The notes under the pieces were generated by a model that saw only the letters and a list, made by a program, of their open reading frames with translations, did no database searches and was not told where the DNA came from. Shown in pieces: positions 6,919-9,009 of a stretch of DNA of 9,009 nt (the first letter of the stretch is position 1; every line of letters begins with the position of its first letter). The position numbers were made by a program, and so were the translations under genes. This DNA is from an uncultured Opitutaceae bacterium (GTDB lineage: Bacteria; Verrucomicrobiota; Verrucomicrobiae; Opitutales; Opitutaceae): the NCBI GenBank assembly GCA_946482625.1, contig CAMLSH010000127.1:1-9009 (forward strand), written 5' to 3'.

Positions 6919-8531
6919 GTCTGGGTAGGTTTCTCAAAATCTGCGGTTGGAAGTGAAACGAAAAACGTCGAGCCGTGCCCTTCGTGGCTTTCCACCCGGA
7001 TCGCGCCCTTTTGGCGCTCAAGCACCCGTTGAGCGATGGTCAGGCCGAGGCCTTCGCCCGTGGAGTCGTCGGGATTCAGGCGGTGGAAAATTTCGAAGAT
7101 CTTCGGTTGGTGTTCCAGCGCGATGCCCACGCCGTTGTCGGAGACCGAGTAGATGGCCTGGCCATTGTGTATCCTGCCGCTCACGACGATCTTCAGCGGG
7201 CGTGAGGGATCGCGATATTTTAGCGCGTTATCCAACAGGTTCGCGAAGACCTGATTGGTCTGGATCGGATCGCCGAGGCAGGACGGCAGTGGGTCCACGT
7301 GGATCTCCGCTTTCGCTTCATCCATCTGGAATTGGATGGCGGCGAGGATCTCGGAGAGCATGCGGTTCATATCGAGCGACCGGATGGAGAGGGCCACGCG
7401 GCCGAGGCGGGAGTAGCGCAGTAGACCCGCGAGCAGGAGATCCATCTTGGTGACGCCCGCGTTGATGAAGTGGAGCGCTTGAGGGATGGTGGTTTCGACG
7501 ACCGGCTTCAGCTCTGCGGTCGAGACCTGGCCGTCGGTCGCGTTTTTCATCGCGGCCTGGATTTTTTCGCATGCGCGATTCAGGTGACGGCTGAAGCCCT
7601 GGACGTTTACCAGCGGCGAGCGCAGATCGTGGGAGACGGTGTAGACGATGGTCTCGAGCTCCTTGTTTTTCTCGGCGACATCCTCGGCGAAGCGGCGCAG
7701 TGCGTCCTCATCGGCCTTGCGCTGCGTGATGTCGGTGCGGATCGCGACGTACTGGACGGGTTTTCCGTGCTCATCGAGAAACGGGAAAATCGTCGTATCG
7801 ACCCAGTAGAAGGTGCCGTCTTTCGCGCGGTTTCGGATTTCGTTATGCCAGACCTGTCCCTTCCGAATAGTGCTCCACAGGTCGTGAAAGAACTCCTTGG
7901 GATGGTGGCGCGAGTTGATGATGCGGTGATCCTGCCCGATGAGTTCTTCGCGCGAGTATTTCGAAATGGCGCAGAACTTGTCGTTAATGTAGGTGATCTT
8001 TCCGGCGGCGTCGGTGATGGCCACGATGGAGTGTTCGTCCAGCGCCGCCTTGACGTTGCTGAGTTCCTTCATGGCGGCGAACAGCTCGGACTCTCGCTGT
8101 TTTTGGGCGGAGATATCGCGGATGATCTTCGAGACGCCGATCAGGTTCCCGGCGGGGTCCTTGATGGGAAGCACGGTCAGGAGAACGTGAATACGGCGGC
8201 CGTCTTTCGTCGTTCGCACCGTTTCCAGACGGTCCAGGACGAGGCCATCCTGCAGATGTTGTTGTGTCGCCTGCTTTTCGTCCTGGCGGTCCGACGGGAC
8301 GATCACGCGGCCGTCGCGGCCGAGGATTTCGTTCTTGGTGTAGCCGAACATGCGTTCGGCGGCGCGATTCCATCGGGTCACCACGCTGTTCAAGTCCTCA
8401 CTGATGATCGCATCGTCGGACCATTCGATGAGGCCGAGATCGGGGAGCTGCGGCGGGAGGTCGCGTTCCAAGGCCCGAAGGCGGGCGACCAAATCATCTT
8501 TTGTCCAAGTGGAGTAGTTGTCGGAGGACAC
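6915..8531 (-). CDS. PAS-PAS sensor histidine kinase (HisKA-HATPase_c)
   Basis: Predicted 538-residue soluble sensor kinase and first gene of a four-gene - strand operon. After a short N-terminal helix come PAS 1 (about 32-142, with WNRAAERMFGYT and a DITQ-like exit at RDISAQKQ) and PAS 2 (about 160-273, with INDKFCAISKYSREELIG, AKDGTFYWVDTTIFP and RTDITQRK), then a helical linker and HisKA with His301 in VSHDLRSPLVNVQGF. HATPase_c has the N box around NLLDNALKYRD (Asn435), DNGVGI (465-470) and GEGLGLTIA (492-500). The LLAGLLRYSRLGR stretch resembles kinases found with Rcp1-like receivers. No transmembrane segment is seen, so the signal is probably cytoplasmic; the PAS ligand is unknown and no heme- or flavin-binding signature was recognised. 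Start is GTG 8531; no other start fits before the first PAS domain, and no clear Shine-Dalgarno precedes it. Confidence 0.95.
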   Translation of the reverse strand: MSSDNYSTWTKDDLVARLRALERDLPPQLPDLGLIEWSDDAIISEDLNSVVTRWNRAAERMFGYTKNEILGRDGRVIVPSDRQDEKQATQQHLQDGLVLDRLETVRTTKDGRRIHVLLTVLPIKDPAGNLIGVSKIIRDISAQKQRESELFAAMKELSNVKAALDEHSIVAITDAAGKITYINDKFCAISKYSREELIGQDHRIINSRHHPKEFFHDLWSTIRKGQVWHNEIRNRAKDGTFYWVDTTIFPFLDEHGKPVQYVAIRTDITQRKADEDALRRFAEDVAEKNKELETIVYTVSHDLRSPLVNVQGFSRHLNRACEKIQAAMKNATDGQVSTAELKPVVETTIPQALHFINAGVTKMDLLLAGLLRYSRLGRVALSIRSLDMNRMLSEILAAIQFQMDEAKAEIHVDPLPSCLGDPIQTNQVFANLLDNALKYRDPSRPLKIVVSGRIHNGQAIYSVSDNGVGIALEHQPKIFEIFHRLNPDDSTGEGLGLTIAQRVLERQKGAIRVESHEGHGSTFFVSLPTADFEKPTQT

Positions 8532-8572
8532 CTCGCCACGTTGTTTCGGCCGTCGGTCGCCGCAAGTGCGAA

Positions 8573-8600
8573 GCCGGTGGGGATCCGGCCGTTTAGCCGG
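8573..8600 (-). other. Mutually exclusive hairpin arms in the kinase operon leader
   Basis: GCCGG (8573-8577), CCGGC (8585-8589) and GCCGG (8596-8600) lie in series, so the middle arm can pair with either neighbour (loops of 7 and 6 bases); a fourth GCCGG sits at 8614-8618. On the - strand this lies about 40-70 bases before the kinase start codon, inside a likely leader. It could be a switchable 5' structure or just GC-rich pairing. Confidence 0.3.
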
Positions 8601-8711
8601 ACTGAGGGACTTCCGCCGGTAATTTGGGCGATTTCAGGCCTACAAGGCCGGCTTGGGGGCAGGGATGAAAGCCGTGGATGGAGTTTATTTCCATTATTAT
8701 TAGCTATTTGC

Positions 8712-8728
8712 GCGATCGGACGGATCGC
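8712..8728. promoter_or_regulatory. GCGATC dyad, candidate operator
   Basis: GCGATC (8712-8717) and GATCGC (8723-8728) are a perfect 6-base inverted repeat with a 5-base spacer in the divergent intergenic region, suitable for a dimeric regulator. A second symmetric site, GGTA-T-TACC, lies at 8753-8761. Their regulator is unknown; the NarL-type protein of the neighbouring operon is one possibility only by proximity. Confidence 0.3.
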
Positions 8729-8791
8729 TTTGAAACTTTGGCTGGAATTGGGGGTATTACCGGATAGTTCTTTCCATGTTCTTTCTCACTT

Positions 8792-8815
8792 CCGCCATTA
8801 AACGATGGCGGTTTT
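8792..8815 (+). terminator. Hairpin with short T-tract, weak terminator or attenuator
   Basis: CCGCCAT (8792-8798) pairs perfectly with ATGGCGG (8805-8811) across a 6-base loop and is followed by TTTT (8812-8815), the shape of an intrinsic terminator read on the + strand. There is no + strand protein gene in front of it, so it would end a small RNA or an attenuated leader of the small ORF that starts 52 bases later. The T-tract is short, so efficiency would be modest. Confidence 0.4.
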
Positions 8816-8852
8816 GAACAGCCAAAGTCGGCAGCTGACGGAGGCTCTAACT

Positions 8853-8858
8853 AGGAGG
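8853..8858 (+). promoter_or_regulatory. Perfect Shine-Dalgarno for the 24-codon ORF
   Basis: AGGAGG ends 8 bases before ATG 8867, the ideal sequence and spacing. It is the strongest ribosome binding site in the window, and together with the terminator downstream it is the main reason to accept the very short reading frame as a gene. Confidence 0.8.
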
Positions 8859-8866
8859 CACTTAAC

Positions 8867-8941
8867 ATGCTCGCCCTTGTAATCGGTGCGTTTTTGGTCC
8901 TCGGACTCCTTGAGATGGTCCGGGTCAGCTACAAAGCGTAA
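8867..8941 (+). CDS. Predicted 24-residue single-pass membrane protein
   Basis: A 24-codon frame from ATG 8867 to TAA 8939-8941. The peptide starts with MLALVIGAFLVLGLLEMV, a hydrophobic run long enough for one transmembrane helix with a single Glu near its C-terminal end, and finishes with the basic tail RVSYKA, which suggests an N-out/C-in orientation by the positive-inside rule. Translation is supported by a perfect AGGAGG at 8-base spacing, and an intrinsic terminator begins 30 bases after the stop, so the transcript seems dedicated to this peptide. I do not recognise the family; it does not match the KdpF pattern I know. It could be a small regulator of a membrane complex, a toxin-like peptide or a leader peptide. 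It is divergent from the sensor kinase operon, and a functional link is possible but not shown. Confidence 0.6.
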   Translation: MLALVIGAFLVLGLLEMVRVSYKA

Positions 8942-8970
8942 CCACCAGACAGATAAATAAGTAAACTACG

Positions 8971-9005
8971 CCCCGGCCGGGATTTCCTGGCCGGGGTTTT
9001 ATTTT
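8971..9005 (+). terminator. Strong intrinsic terminator after the small membrane protein gene
   Basis: CCCCGGCC (8971-8978) and GGCCGGGG (8989-8996) form a perfect 8-base-pair GC stem with a 10-base loop, followed directly by TTTTATTTT (8997-9005). This is a textbook Rho-independent terminator for + strand transcription. The reverse strand has no T-run after the stem, so it is one-directional. Confidence 0.9.
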
Positions 9006-9009
9006 GGGG

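Larger units (their letters stand above)
8532..8866. other. 335-base structured intergenic region between the signalling operon and a small ORF
   Basis: No conventional gene is supported; the + strand frame that runs through here is a shadow of the PAS kinase gene. The stretch holds alternating GCCGG/CCGGC arms close to the kinase start (8573-8618), a GCGATC dyad (8712-8728), a GGTA-T-TACC dyad (8753-8761), and a hairpin with a T-tract (8792-8815). It should contain the divergent promoters of the kinase operon and of the small gene. A TAATAAT stretch read on the - strand near 8694-8702 could serve as a -10 for the operon, but no matching -35 is evident. Confidence 0.5.

Noticed and set aside
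4679..7032. Several + strand frames of 210-264 codons opposite the signalling operon
   Set aside because: Their translations are acidic, valine- and aspartate-rich shadows of the response regulator and kinase genes and lack start signals.
8560..8790. Possible metabolite riboswitch (cyclic-di-GMP or cobalamin type)
   Set aside because: Some segments loosely recall conserved blocks, but the invariant core elements and pairing order could not be found on either strand. A covariance-model search would be decisive.
7470..8801. 443-codon open frame on the + strand
   Set aside because: It lies antisense to the PAS kinase, whose domains are unmistakable. Long antisense frames are expected in GC-rich codon-biased DNA; the translation has no recognisable domain and no ribosome binding site.
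1..9009. Mobile element, CRISPR array, tRNA or defence island
   Set aside because: No transposase or integrase motifs, no regularly spaced repeats, no tRNA-like cloverleaf and no defence protein families were seen; composition looks uniform through the coding regions.

Overview
The window is a GC-rich bacterial chromosomal segment with ordinary dense coding, exported enzymes with Sec-type signal peptides, and a large signalling operon. The protein style (LuxR solo regulator, exported S9 peptidase, PAS kinase with Rcp1-like receiver) would fit a soil or freshwater Gram-negative. I lean towards Verrucomicrobiota (Opitutaceae-like), but this is an impression from family content, not a database result. 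I see no transposase, phage gene, CRISPR array, tRNA or rRNA.

Left half, + strand (1-4500): a LuxR-type regulator without a receiver domain (1-1065); a small exported alpha/beta hydrolase resembling the C-terminal domain of acyl-CoA thioesterase/BAAT enzymes (1244-2116); and an exported prolyl-oligopeptidase-family (S9) peptidase (2425-4500). The gaps are 178 and 308 bases, so these are probably separate transcription units. The 308-base gap holds dyads and short repeats close to the peptidase start.

A convergent, hairpin-rich gap (4501-4702) separates these from a four-gene signalling operon on the - strand, transcribed from 8531 down to 4703: a PAS-PAS histidine kinase, a single-domain Rcp1/CheY-like receiver, a kinase with an N-terminal receiver and a NarX/DegS-type HisKA_3 core, and a NarL/FixJ response regulator. 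Two of the three junctions are 4-base start/stop overlaps (ATGA and GTGA); the third gap is 15 bases. The arrangement suggests a multistep relay from the PAS sensor, through the free receiver and/or the receiver of the second kinase, to a DNA-binding output.

Right end (8532-9009): a 335-base gap with several dyads, then an apparent 24-codon single-pass membrane protein gene (8867-8941) with a perfect AGGAGG ribosome binding site, followed at once by a strong intrinsic terminator (8971-9005). This small gene and the structured DNA before it are the least explained part of the window; the four-protein relay is the most interesting functional unit.
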